Assembly: GCF_015840715.1 (NCBI RefSeq)
Contig: NZ_CP060397.1
Location: forward strand, 2,748,686 to 2,812,685
Direction: 5' to 3'
Length of the DNA stretch: 64,000 bases
Origin: Synechococcus sp. CBW1004
Lineage (GTDB): Bacteria; Cyanobacteriota; Cyanobacteriia; PCC-6307; Cyanobiaceae
Position 1 is the first letter of the stretch. Each line of letters begins with the position of its first letter. The notes beneath the pieces are model-generated. The model was not told where the DNA came from, made no database searches, and saw only the letters and a list, made by a program, of their open reading frames with translations. This document shows positions 25,273-33,234 of the stretch, in pieces. The translations under genes were made by a program, and so were the position numbers.

Positions 25273-27039
25273 GGGACTCCTGAAAAAGATTCTCGGCCCA
25301 TCGGCGCCGAATTCGTCCGTTTGCTTCGCGTTAATCAGGCCGGCAAGCGCCGTGACATCAAGTGGGCCAGATCTCAAAAGTCTGGCTTGCAGATGACCGC
25401 AGGAGCTCTGATCGCTGACCAGGCCATAAGAAAGCTGTAGATCCACCCAAAAAGAAGGGCAAAAAAGAGGCGCAGCAGCCTCAAGACCTTTTCCGCGCAC
25501 ATCACGACAAAGGCCATTGAGATGGAGGATTCGGCACCAGCTGGTAGACGAACCATGATCAGATCCAGGGAATACTTGCGCTTTCCATATCCAAAGACGC
25601 CTTCCACTTCATTGCGTCGAGCTTGATCAGATCGGAGCTGCTGCTTGTGTGCAGTGGTGACATCAGGATCCTTGGGCGGGCGGCCCAATCGCTTGCCGGA
25701 GAGGCGAATACCGTTCCTCATGCAGAAATGCCTATTCTTGGCCGTGATATAAATCCGGTCGGCGCAGATGCGCTCTGGGTAAGATCCTGTATCCAGCTTG
25801 TATTTTTCCGCCTGAGCGATCAGGTCTTCTCCTTCGTTGTAGGGGTTCCAGCTGATGCGGTGCAAGAACGGAAAGCCGTTTTGAACCGAAACACTGATTT
25901 TGGCACCAAACTCCACCGCAGCACGTGCTTTGCCTCGCACCATTGGGCGGATATGGGTCTGCACAAGATTCACCAGGCGGTCTGGAATGCTGTTGGTCTG
26001 AGAGGCGAGCAGAAGGCCCTGCTGCCGCTCCAACTCGCTGCAGGCCAACAACTTCTGCCACCAATGCCTCTTGAGCTCAGAAAGCCTTGCCCCACAGCCG
26101 ATCAGAGCATCAATGGCTTTGAGATTCTGCCGCACATATCCAAGCTGATGTTTAATGGCAGCCTTCACTTTTCGGCGGCGTGGCCGTTTTTGCTTCGCCA
26201 CTCTCAGGAAATGAGCACGAGCAAGGCCACGGTCGTAGCGAGGTCGATGTCTCCTGAATCCCGATGACTGACTGCACAGATCATCAATGACTCGCTCGGT
26301 CGTTGTGCGAGCCTCGCTGAGGAGCCTGAGGTCTCTGGGATAGGTAATGTCGGCAGGAGTGCAACTAGCATCAATCGTGAGAGTGCCCCAATTCTTTCCT
26401 TCTGGCCAGTCAGCAGGCTTGATCAACGCATCAAGTTCCAGCTGAGCGCCTCCTCCTCTGGAATCAGGATCATCATGGTCGTCATCGTCTGCTACCTGAG
26501 CAAGTGCTTCCAGAAGGATCTCTTTGCCGCGCTGCACCACCAGCTCATTGATACGGCGCAGATCCTCGTCAGAAAAGCGTTTGCGAAAATGCACCATCAT
26601 CGAGGCATCAAACGGTGCCTTGGCTGTGTAACCCGCAAAGCCGAGAAAGAACTGCATATAGGCGTTCTCTCTGATCTGATGGACAGTCTCTTCGTCGGTT
26701 AACCCCAACTTCTGTTTGATGTAGAGAGCACCAAAGGCCATCCGCACTGATTTGGCTGGAGCGCCAATTGTGGCGTTGAATTGAGGGGCATAGGCTTGTT
26801 CCAGCTCATCCCATGGCATCAGCCCCTCCAGTTGAACCCAGCGATTCTCGGGATCAAGTGTGCCGCCAAATGGCAGGTGGAACTCCTTGATTGAGATCTG
26901 ACCGTTATTGTGCCTCCGGTACATCTGGAGTGATCAGGAGTAAAGGCAATCACGGATTGCCTGGTTCACGGCCATTTTAGCGGCTTCTCATGCTTGAGAC
27001 CAGCCGCGGCGCAATGGATCTGGATTTTTCAGGAGTCCC
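25273..27039 (-). mobile_element. Insertion sequence D, copy 1 (IS5/IS1182-type, 1767 bp)
   Basis: Ends GGGACTCCTGAAAAA (left) and its complement (right). Flanked by the 6-bp repeat TACTTT at 25267-25272 and 27040-27045. Nearly identical to copy 2 (27401-29167); two differences were noticed over 1.77 kb, indicating recent movement. Confidence 0.93.
25374..26924 (-). CDS. Transposase of insertion sequence D, copy 1
   Basis: 516 residues. N-terminal MYRRHNNGQISIKEFHLPFG and DUF772-type LGLTDEETVHQIRENAYMQF; catalytic LTIDASCTPADITY (Asp), ICADRIYITAKNRHFCMRNG (Asp) and NEVEGVFGYGKRKYSLDLIM (Glu). It ends in a hydrophobic stretch (LRLLRLFFALLFGWIYSFLM). Intact. Same family as the transposases of A and E. 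Confidence 0.92.
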   Translation of the reverse strand: MYRRHNNGQISIKEFHLPFGGTLDPENRWVQLEGLMPWDELEQAYAPQFNATIGAPAKSVRMAFGALYIKQKLGLTDEETVHQIRENAYMQFFLGFAGYTAKAPFDASMMVHFRKRFSDEDLRRINELVVQRGKEILLEALAQVADDDDHDDPDSRGGGAQLELDALIKPADWPEGKNWGTLTIDASCTPADITYPRDLRLLSEARTTTERVIDDLCSQSSGFRRHRPRYDRGLARAHFLRVAKQKRPRRRKVKAAIKHQLGYVRQNLKAIDALIGCGARLSELKRHWWQKLLACSELERQQGLLLASQTNSIPDRLVNLVQTHIRPMVRGKARAAVEFGAKISVSVQNGFPFLHRISWNPYNEGEDLIAQAEKYKLDTGSYPERICADRIYITAKNRHFCMRNGIRLSGKRLGRPPKDPDVTTAHKQQLRSDQARRNEVEGVFGYGKRKYSLDLIMVRLPAGAESSISMAFVVMCAEKVLRLLRLFFALLFGWIYSFLMAWSAIRAPAVICKPDF

Positions 27040-27087
27040 TACTTTTCCCTGATTGGGTTCAACGCCATCCCGAAATCCGCCGCCAAT

Positions 27088-27200
27088 TCAGGCCAGCTGG
27101 CGGAAATTCTCTAGCACCTCCGCCCAGGAACCGCTGTCCCCCAGATGAAAGGCCAGCTCCGCTGCTCCGCAACTGGTCTCAAGGGCAGGAAGAGGCTCAC
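27088..27200 (-). pseudogene. C-terminal fragment of an unknown protein
   Basis: Between IS D1 and the transposase relic, one minus-strand frame reads EPLPALETSCGAAELAFHLG then DSGSWAEVLENFRQLA and TGA. It looks like a real protein tail but has no start, and the family is not recognised. Confidence 0.3.
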
Positions 27201-27244
27201 ATGCTGGTCAGCCAGGCTAAGCGGTTGCCTCTACTCCAAATCCC

Positions 27245-27398
27245 GGAAGGATGGATCGGAGGTGATGGAATGGCCAGATCTCAACCATGGAGTTCTCTCT
27301 GTGTTCTGGTGGTGTCTTCTGGTGACACTCTTGATCCGGACAATCGCTTAGTCCAAGCGGAAGAAGTATATGCACAGCAATTCAACGCCACCATTAAG
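27245..27398 (+). pseudogene. Relic of a D-type transposase 5' end
   Basis: The plus strand contains a decayed N-terminus of the D-type transposase: NGQIS, then GDTLDPDNRLVQAEEVYAQQ and FNATI, matching GGTLDPENRWVQLEG...YAPQFNATI of the intact protein, with stops and frameshifts before it. It ends where insertion sequence C copy 2 (now capped by D2) begins. It is a third, older and opposite-facing member of the family at this spot. Confidence 0.65.
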
Positions 27399-27400
27399 GA

Positions 27401-29167
27401 GGGACTCCTGAAAAAGATTCTCGGCCCATCGGCGCCGAATTCGTCCGTTTGCTTCGCGTTAATCAGGCCGGCAAGCGCCGTGACATCAAGTGGGCCAGAT
27501 CTCAAAAGTCTGGCTTGCAGATGACCGCAGGAGCTCTGATCGCTGACCAGGCCATAAGAAAGCTGTAGATCCACCCAAAAAGAAGGGCAAAAAAGAGGCG
27601 CAGCAGCCTCAAGACCTTTTCCGCGCACATCACGACAAAGGCCATCGAGATGGAGGATTCGGCACCAGCTGGTAGACGAACCATGATCAGATCCAGGGAA
27701 TACTTGCGCTTTCCATATCCAAAGACGCCTTCCACTTCATTGCGTCGAGCTTGATCAGATCGGAGCTGCTGCTTGTGTGCAGTGGTGACATCAGGATCCT
27801 TGGGCGGGCGGCCCAATCGCTTGCCGGAGAGGCGAATACCGTTCCTCATGCAGAAATGCCTATTCTTGGCCGTGATATAAATCCGGTCGGCGCAGATGCG
27901 CTCTGGGTAAGATCCTGTATCCAGCTTGTATTTTTCCGCCTGAGCGATCAGGTCTTCTCCTTCGTTGTAGGGGTTCCAGCTGATGCGGTGCAAGAACGGA
28001 AAGCCGTTTTGAACCGAAACACTGATTTTGGCACCAAACTCCACCGCAGCACGTGCTTTGCCTCGCACCATTGGGCGGATATGGGTCTGCACAAGATTCA
28101 CCAGGCGGTCTGGAATGCTGTTGGTCTGAGAGGCGAGCAGAAGGCCCTGCTGCCGCTCCAACTCGCTGCAGGCCAACAACTTCTGCCACCAATGCCTCTT
28201 GAGCTCAGAAAGCGTTGCCCCACAGCCGATCAGAGCATCAATGGCTTTGAGATTCTGCCGCACATATCCAAGCTGATGTTTAATGGCAGCCTTCACTTTT
28301 CGGCGGCGTGGCCGTTTTTGCTTCGCCACTCTCAGGAAATGAGCACGAGCAAGGCCACGGTCGTAGCGAGGTCGATGTCTCCTGAATCCCGATGACTGAC
28401 TGCACAGATCATCAATGACTCGCTCGGTCGTTGTGCGAGCCTCGCTGAGGAGCCTGAGGTCTCTGGGATAGGTAATGTCGGCAGGAGTGCAACTAGCATC
28501 AATCGTGAGAGTGCCCCAATTCTTTCCTTCTGGCCAGTCAGCAGGCTTGATCAACGCATCAAGTTCCAGCTGAGCGCCTCCTCCTCTGGAATCAGGATCA
28601 TCATGGTCGTCATCGTCTGCTACCTGAGCAAGTGCTTCCAGAAGGATCTCTTTGCCGCGCTGCACCACCAGCTCATTGATACGGCGCAGATCCTCGTCAG
28701 AAAAGCGTTTGCGAAAATGCACCATCATCGAGGCATCAAACGGTGCCTTGGCTGTGTAACCCGCAAAGCCGAGAAAGAACTGCATATAGGCGTTCTCTCT
28801 GATCTGATGGACAGTCTCTTCGTCGGTTAACCCCAACTTCTGTTTGATGTAGAGAGCACCAAAGGCCATCCGCACTGATTTGGCTGGAGCGCCAATTGTG
28901 GCGTTGAATTGAGGGGCATAGGCTTGTTCCAGCTCATCCCATGGCATCAGCCCCTCCAGTTGAACCCAGCGATTCTCGGGATCAAGTGTGCCGCCAAATG
29001 GCAGGTGGAACTCCTTGATTGAGATCTGACCGTTATTGTGCCTCCGGTACATCTGGAGTGATCAGGAGTAAAGGCAATCACGGATTGCCTGGTTCACGGC
29101 CATTTTAGCGGCTTCTCATGCTTGAGACCAGCCGCGGCGCAATGGATCTGGATTTTTCAGGAGTCCC
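27401..29167 (-). mobile_element. Insertion sequence D, copy 2 (1767 bp)
   Basis: Same ends as copy 1, flanked by the 6-bp repeat TAAGGA at 27395-27400 and 29168-29173. That target spans the last three bases of the TTAA duplicated by insertion sequence C and the first three bases of C itself, so D2 landed on the very end of C copy 2. Confidence 0.93.
27502..29052 (-). CDS. Transposase of insertion sequence D, copy 2
   Basis: 516 residues, differing from copy 1 at one residue seen (GCGATLSEL in place of GCGARLSEL). Catalytic motifs as in copy 1. Intact. Confidence 0.92.
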   Translation of the reverse strand: MYRRHNNGQISIKEFHLPFGGTLDPENRWVQLEGLMPWDELEQAYAPQFNATIGAPAKSVRMAFGALYIKQKLGLTDEETVHQIRENAYMQFFLGFAGYTAKAPFDASMMVHFRKRFSDEDLRRINELVVQRGKEILLEALAQVADDDDHDDPDSRGGGAQLELDALIKPADWPEGKNWGTLTIDASCTPADITYPRDLRLLSEARTTTERVIDDLCSQSSGFRRHRPRYDRGLARAHFLRVAKQKRPRRRKVKAAIKHQLGYVRQNLKAIDALIGCGATLSELKRHWWQKLLACSELERQQGLLLASQTNSIPDRLVNLVQTHIRPMVRGKARAAVEFGAKISVSVQNGFPFLHRISWNPYNEGEDLIAQAEKYKLDTGSYPERICADRIYITAKNRHFCMRNGIRLSGKRLGRPPKDPDVTTAHKQQLRSDQARRNEVEGVFGYGKRKYSLDLIMVRLPAGAESSISMAFVVMCAEKVLRLLRLFFALLFGWIYSFLMAWSAIRAPAVICKPDF

Positions 29168-29170
29168 TAA

Positions 29171-30401
29171 GGAACCCCTGAAAAACCCGATAGAATCAGT
29201 ACAGTTCCAATAATGAGACTGGCAGCGGATGGCGGCCCCCCTCCAGTTGGGTTTCACGGACTACGAGCAGACCTACGCCAAGAAGAAAACGCGCCGGCAG
29301 CGCTTCCTCGATGAGATGGAAGCCACAGTGCCCTGGGATCCTTTCCTGGCCTTGATTTCGCCTGTGTACCACAGGCCTTCTGCCAAGGGCGGGCGCCCAC
29401 CGTTTCCGCTGGAGGTGATGCTGCGCATCCACCTGCTGCAGCAGTGGTTCACGCTTTCCGATCCCTTGATGGAGGAGATGCTGATCGATACCCCCTGCTT
29501 CCGCCGCTTTGCTGGGATCGACATGGTTGAGGACCGGATCCCTGACGAGACGACGATCCTGAACTTCCGCCACCTCCTGGAAGAGAATCGGATAGCAGTG
29601 CAGATCCTGGAGACGGTGAACCAGAGCCTGCGGGAGAAGGGCGTGATGCTTAAGGAGGGTACGATCCTCGATGCCACAATCATCAACGCTCCCAGTTCAA
29701 CCAAGAACAAGACGGGCGAGCGGGATCCTGAAATGCACTCGGTGGCCAAAGGCAACCAGTGGTTCTTTGGGATGCGGTGCCACATCGGTGTGGATGCAGC
29801 CTCGGGTCTGGTCCATTCCGTGGTGAGCACGGCTGCCAACGTCCATGAGCTGAACACGGCACCCGATCGCGTCCATGGCGAGGAACGCGTGATCTACGGC
29901 GACTCTGGCCACATCGGCATCGAAAAGCGTGAGGCGTTCAAGGACTGCGAAGCAGAGATGCGCATCGCCATGAAGCCCGGACAGCGCCGAGTTCTACCGG
30001 ACACCCCAGAGGGAAGACTGCTGGATCTGATGGAGGCGGCGAAAGCACATGTCAGGGCAAAGGTGGAGCATCCATTTCGGATCATCAAGTGCCAGTTTGG
30101 ATTTCGGAAGGTCTTCTACCGAGGCATCCGCAAGAACAACCTCAAGCTGACGATGCTGTTTGCCCTCGCCAATCTCTGGATGGTGCGCGAACGTTGTCCT
30201 TCTACAGCGTAAATGACAGAATAAGTGTGCCATCTTGAGGGTGAGCAGCCAAAAATGATCGGGGAACTCACGAGAAATAAGCCAGTCAGGCCCTGGATTG
30301 GAGCACCTGGCGAGTAGCCAAGGACAAAATACCCCACTTGTGTCTCATTGACGAGAATGAGACACGCTTGCGCTCAATTCCCGGTCTTGATCAGAGCTTC
30401 C
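29171..30401 (+). mobile_element. Insertion sequence C, copy 2 (1231 bp)
   Basis: Left end GGAACCCCTGAAAAAC, right end complement of GGAAGCTCTGATCAAG. Its own 4-bp duplication is TTAA: right copy 30402-30405, left copy now split by D2 (TTAA at 27394-27397 before D2). Opposite orientation to copy 1, one base longer because of a poly-C run. Confidence 0.9.
29229..30212 (+). CDS. IS5-family transposase of insertion sequence C, copy 2
   Basis: 327 residues beginning MAAPLQLGFTDYEQTYAKKK. A sixth C in the run near codon 4 moves the upstream Met used in copy 1 out of frame, so translation must begin here. One further substitution was noticed (IAVQIL for IAEQIL). Catalytic Asp, Asp, Glu motifs as in copy 1. 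Confidence 0.92.
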   Translation: MAAPLQLGFTDYEQTYAKKKTRRQRFLDEMEATVPWDPFLALISPVYHRPSAKGGRPPFPLEVMLRIHLLQQWFTLSDPLMEEMLIDTPCFRRFAGIDMVEDRIPDETTILNFRHLLEENRIAVQILETVNQSLREKGVMLKEGTILDATIINAPSSTKNKTGERDPEMHSVAKGNQWFFGMRCHIGVDAASGLVHSVVSTAANVHELNTAPDRVHGEERVIYGDSGHIGIEKREAFKDCEAEMRIAMKPGQRRVLPDTPEGRLLDLMEAAKAHVRAKVEHPFRIIKCQFGFRKVFYRGIRKNNLKLTMLFALANLWMVRERCPSTA

Positions 30402-30517
30402 TTAAGTCTCCAGTCAGGTCTGTCGGACTGCCTTTTGTTTTGCACTCTGTTTGTCCAGTAGAGATGATGTCTCAGTGACGAGAAGACTATTCGCCAGATC
30501 AGAGAGAATGGGGGCAC

Positions 30518-30605
30518 TCCGAACAGGCCCCTGGAGTGGTCAGGCGGCCGCAGCTCTCTGCTGCTCCAGTCACTCCTTGCCTGCCACTCAGGGGCGGCGT
30601 TATCC
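30518..30605 (+). repeat. attC-like recombination site B
   Basis: 88 bp, nearly identical to site A, including the bulged G and T and the terminal region. R'' is TCCGAAC (30518-30524), but R' is GTTATCC (30599-30605), so only the invariant AAC/GTT triplet still pairs. This is expected when a different cassette has been inserted after the G of GTT. Its R' sequence GTTATCCGT is complementary, with one mismatch, to the R'' of site C. Confidence 0.7.
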
Positions 30606-30666
30606 GTACCCAGCAAGCCGTTAACCGGAAGCCGCGCCTGGTACCGGGAAGAAGTACCATGCTCGA

Positions 30667-30921
30667 ATGAAGCGGAAGAACCAGCGCACCCTTGAGCTGA
30701 TCTTCTCCCGTCCCGCAAGCGGCAGCCTGCCGTGGAGGGACATCGAGGCCCTGTTTCAGGAGCTTGGTGGGGATGTCAGTGAGAGGGCAGGCAGCCGAGT
30801 TGCGGTCGTTCTGTTTGGCGAAGTCAGGGTCTTCCACAGGCCCCACCCATCGCCCGATACAGACAAGGGTGCTATTGCTTCGATCCGCAAATGGTTTCAA
30901 GAACACGGAGTGACACCATGA
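30667..30921 (+). CDS. hicA: HicA toxin (mRNA interferase)
   Basis: 84 residues with the HicA dsRBD-like fold: LELIFSRPASGSLPWRDIEA, then SERAGSRVAVVLFGEVRVFH, RPHPS and IRKWFQEHGV. HicA cleaves mRNA and tmRNA. The family's catalytic His usually sits in a GSHxxF-type strand; here the corresponding strand is GSRVAVVLF, with FHRPH following, so the active His must be assigned by alignment. It overlaps hicB by four bases (ATGA). It lies 62 bp after attC-like site B. Confidence 0.85.
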   Translation: MKRKNQRTLELIFSRPASGSLPWRDIEALFQELGGDVSERAGSRVAVVLFGEVRVFHRPHPSPDTDKGAIASIRKWFQEHGVTP

Positions 30922-31250
30922 ATCTCATGAATGTGGATGGCTACCACGCCAAAATTGACTACGTCGAGGAGACGGATCAGTTCCGCGGGGAAATTCTTGG
31001 GCTTTCTGGAGGGGCGGACTTTTATGGGGCCAGTCCTGAGGAGCTTCGCCGAGAATTCAAAAAGTCATTGGACGTCTTTCTTGAGGTATGCAAGGAGCAA
31101 GGAATCGAGCCTCGTAGACACTATTCAGGCAAGTTCAATCTTCGGATTCCGCCTGAACTCCATGAGAAATTGGCGATGACTGCTGAGGCGCAGGGAAAGA
31201 GTCTCAATTCGCTTGCCCAGGAAGCACTTCAGAGAAGTGTCTCAGAGTAG
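30918..31250 (+). CDS. hicB: HicB antitoxin with ribbon-helix-helix domain
   Basis: 110 residues from MNLMNVDGYHAKIDYVEETD, the degraded RNase-H-like HicB fold (FRGEILGLSGGADFYGASPE, then ELRREFKKSLDVFLEVCKEQ). The C-terminal ribbon-helix-helix FNLRIPPELHEKLAMTAEAQ then GKSLNSLAQEALQRS would bind the promoter for autoregulation. The stop is five bases before attC-like site C, as in typical integron cassettes. Confidence 0.9.
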   Translation: MNLMNVDGYHAKIDYVEETDQFRGEILGLSGGADFYGASPEELRREFKKSLDVFLEVCKEQGIEPRRHYSGKFNLRIPPELHEKLAMTAEAQGKSLNSLAQEALQRSVSE

Positions 31251-31254
31251 AGGA

Positions 31255-31347
31255 ACGGATAGCAAGCCCCTTGAGTGGACAGGCCGCCACCAAATCTCTG
31301 CCTTGCAACCCCAGGCTACCTGCCTGCCACTCAGGACAGCGTTATAC
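31255..31347 (+). repeat. attC-like recombination site C
   Basis: 93 bp. R'' ACGGATAGC (31255-31263), R' GTTATAC (31341-31347). Inner stem: CCT, a bulged T, GAGTGG, a bulged A, CAGGC on the left arm against GCCTG, CCACTC, AGG on the right arm, the same bulge spacing as in sites A and B. The sequence of the terminal region differs from A and B. With site B it bounds a 742-bp unit (30600-31341) containing only hicA and hicB. Confidence 0.72.
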
Positions 31348-31558
31348 GGGCTGAAGAGAGCCAATGAATCGCCAGTAATGCATAGTCTGTTGTGTGTCAG
31401 TCAGGCCAATGAGTGACGGCAACCAGTCGGATCATGAGATGCGAGCAGTCTGGCATTGCGAATGCACGCTTAAACAAGATCAGCTTCGACTCTGGCGCTA
31501 CCCGTTGTAGGATTAGACCAGCCATGAGCACAGCCAATCGCGCACCTTTCCTCGAGAC
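31348..31558. other. Leader region before the GIY-YIG-like gene
   Basis: About 210 AT-rich bases after site C. A short frame from 31524 is out of phase with the next gene. No terminator or promoter could be fixed with confidence. Confidence 0.3.
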
Positions 31559-32128
31559 ATGGGAGGCTTTGTTTGTCTAGTCAGGAATGAAGACCTCTGT
31601 AAGACTGGGCATGCTGATGACCTTCAAAGGCCATTAAAAGAGCTGAAGTCAACCGAGGCAATCGCGCACTTAGGATCCACAGAGACTCGGAATCTTGAGT
31701 CATCTCTACGAAGGCGATATGCTAACAAGCGAATACCTCAGGCTGAGTACTTCAGGCTATCCAAGAATGAAGTTGAAGGGGCTGTCCAAATACTTAACGG
31801 AAATGCCGGATTATTGGGAGAGGCGCGCCAAAGTCAAATCCCCTTGAAGAGAGATTTCCCACGATTCAGACGTCCAAACTCGATTGGTGCACTTTCTGAA
31901 GCCAAAAGGATCTTCAAAAGGGTCTCATTCTATCGCCAAGGCCACTTGATCTGCGTTTCCCGCTATCCAGATTCTTCTTTTGGTTCTGTCGGTACTTCAG
32001 AATGGGACTTTGGCGTATTGCTTGAGTGGCGCTTAGAGGTATTGCCCAAGGGCGAAGGTAGAAGGCATCTAAAAATGGTATCAATTCATCAGCATAGTAT
32101 CAGTGATATGGTCAGCAAGTTCGGCTAG
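31559..32128 (+). CDS. GIY-YIG nuclease family protein
   Basis: 189 residues. The N-terminal part follows the GIY-YIG/MUG113 pattern: GFVCLVRNEDLCKTGHADDL then QRPLKELKSTEAIAHLGSTE and RNLESSLRRRYANKRIPQAE with YFRLS. The first strand GFVCLVRN and the KTG strand correspond to GIY and YIG, and the Glu of LESSL to the metal-binding Glu. The C-terminal half (about residues 110-189) is not recognised. Whether it is an active nuclease is uncertain because the Tyr of YIG is replaced by KTG. It follows attC-like site C and may be the next cassette, but no closing site was seen downstream to 32304. Confidence 0.6.
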   Translation: MGGFVCLVRNEDLCKTGHADDLQRPLKELKSTEAIAHLGSTETRNLESSLRRRYANKRIPQAEYFRLSKNEVEGAVQILNGNAGLLGEARQSQIPLKRDFPRFRRPNSIGALSEAKRIFKRVSFYRQGHLICVSRYPDSSFGSVGTSEWDFGVLLEWRLEVLPKGEGRRHLKMVSIHQHSISDMVSKFG

Positions 32129-32304
32129 CCTCTTGCCAAGCACGCATTCAGGCAGATCAAGCATGGGCGTCGGCAATGTATATCAATCAATCCTCTGTAT
32201 AGTGATAAAGTTTCCTGAGACTGCTGGTAGGAAAAGGTCGGAAGGACGGCAAGATCCTTGGTCCTCATCGTACCGCATAAGCAGTCATTCAGTACAGCCA
32301 TCCT

Positions 32305-33234
32305 CTATAAAGCCTGACTCACTAGCCCTGCACTGGACAGCCCTGCGTTGAGAGCCGCCTGCCGCCGCGCCTGCGCCTCCTCGTTCCAGCGCTCGCGCAC
32401 CTTCTTGATGTCGCCCGCCAGCACGCTCTCCAGGTCATGCGCCGAATAGAACTCGTTCACCAGCTTCAGGTAGGGGGCCGGCTCGATCGTCATCACCTCC
32501 TTCACGAAGCGTTCGTGGTCGTCGAAGCGGACGTCGATCGCCTGTTGCTGGGCCAGCCGGCGTTTCTCCTTGATCTGCTGCGGGCGCTGGTCGTTGGCAT
32601 CGGCCAACTCCAGCGGCTCCACCGGTTGCCCTCGCAGCCGCTTGAGCAGCTCCCGCTGGGCGTTGAGCTCCGGCTGCATGCGGGCGGTCCACTGGTCGCC
32701 GCGCTCCCGCAGGTGGGCATTGACCCTGGTCACGGCGAAGGGCACTTGGGCGCGCAGGTGATCAGGGATGGACGCGTTGGGGTTGGCATCAGGTCTGCGG
32801 CCAAGCTGCAGCCGTTCAGCAACCGTCTCGTAGGGCTCGATCGCCATCACGTTCAGGCCTGAGCTGGCGAAGCGCACCGCCACCCACTCCTGCACCACCG
32901 GGATCGAGAAGCGCGTCCAGAACTCCTTCTGAAACTGCACCAGCATGCTCTTGGTGGTCACCACCAGCAGCCGCTTGCCGCGGCCGCGGCGGATCAGCTC
33001 GCTGCAGAGGATGCCGCACTCCAGCGTCTTGCCCAGGCCCACCGCATCGGCGATCAGCAGCCGCTGGCGCGGCATCGCCAGGGCCTTGGCGGCGGGCTCC
33101 GGCCGGGTCCGGTTGAATGCTTCTGCAGGGAGGATCCGATGGCTGGCGTGCTGATCTGGTTGCTGCTCGGCCTGGGCTTCGGGCTGCTGCTGTGGCCCTA
33201 CCAGGCCATCTCCGAACTCGGCTTCCGGCTGCAA
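32305..33234 (-). pseudogene. SNF2-type helicase remnant with internal deletion
   Basis: The frame joins a helicase motif I region ([20 protein letters not shown] then [20 protein letters not shown] and [16 protein letters not shown]) directly to a distant C-terminal region (LREYG-independent, for example [20 protein letters not shown] then [20 protein letters not shown]). The DEAH box and motifs III-VI expected between them are absent, so about half the protein has been lost. The N-terminal 100 bases overlap the start of the ClC gene on the other strand. Inactive as an ATPase motor. Confidence 0.65.

Noticed and set aside
32290-32360. A possible closing attC after the GIY-YIG-like gene (GGACAGCCCTGCGTTGAG)
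   Set aside because: No complementary R'' (expected near CGTATAAC) and no bulged stem could be drawn.
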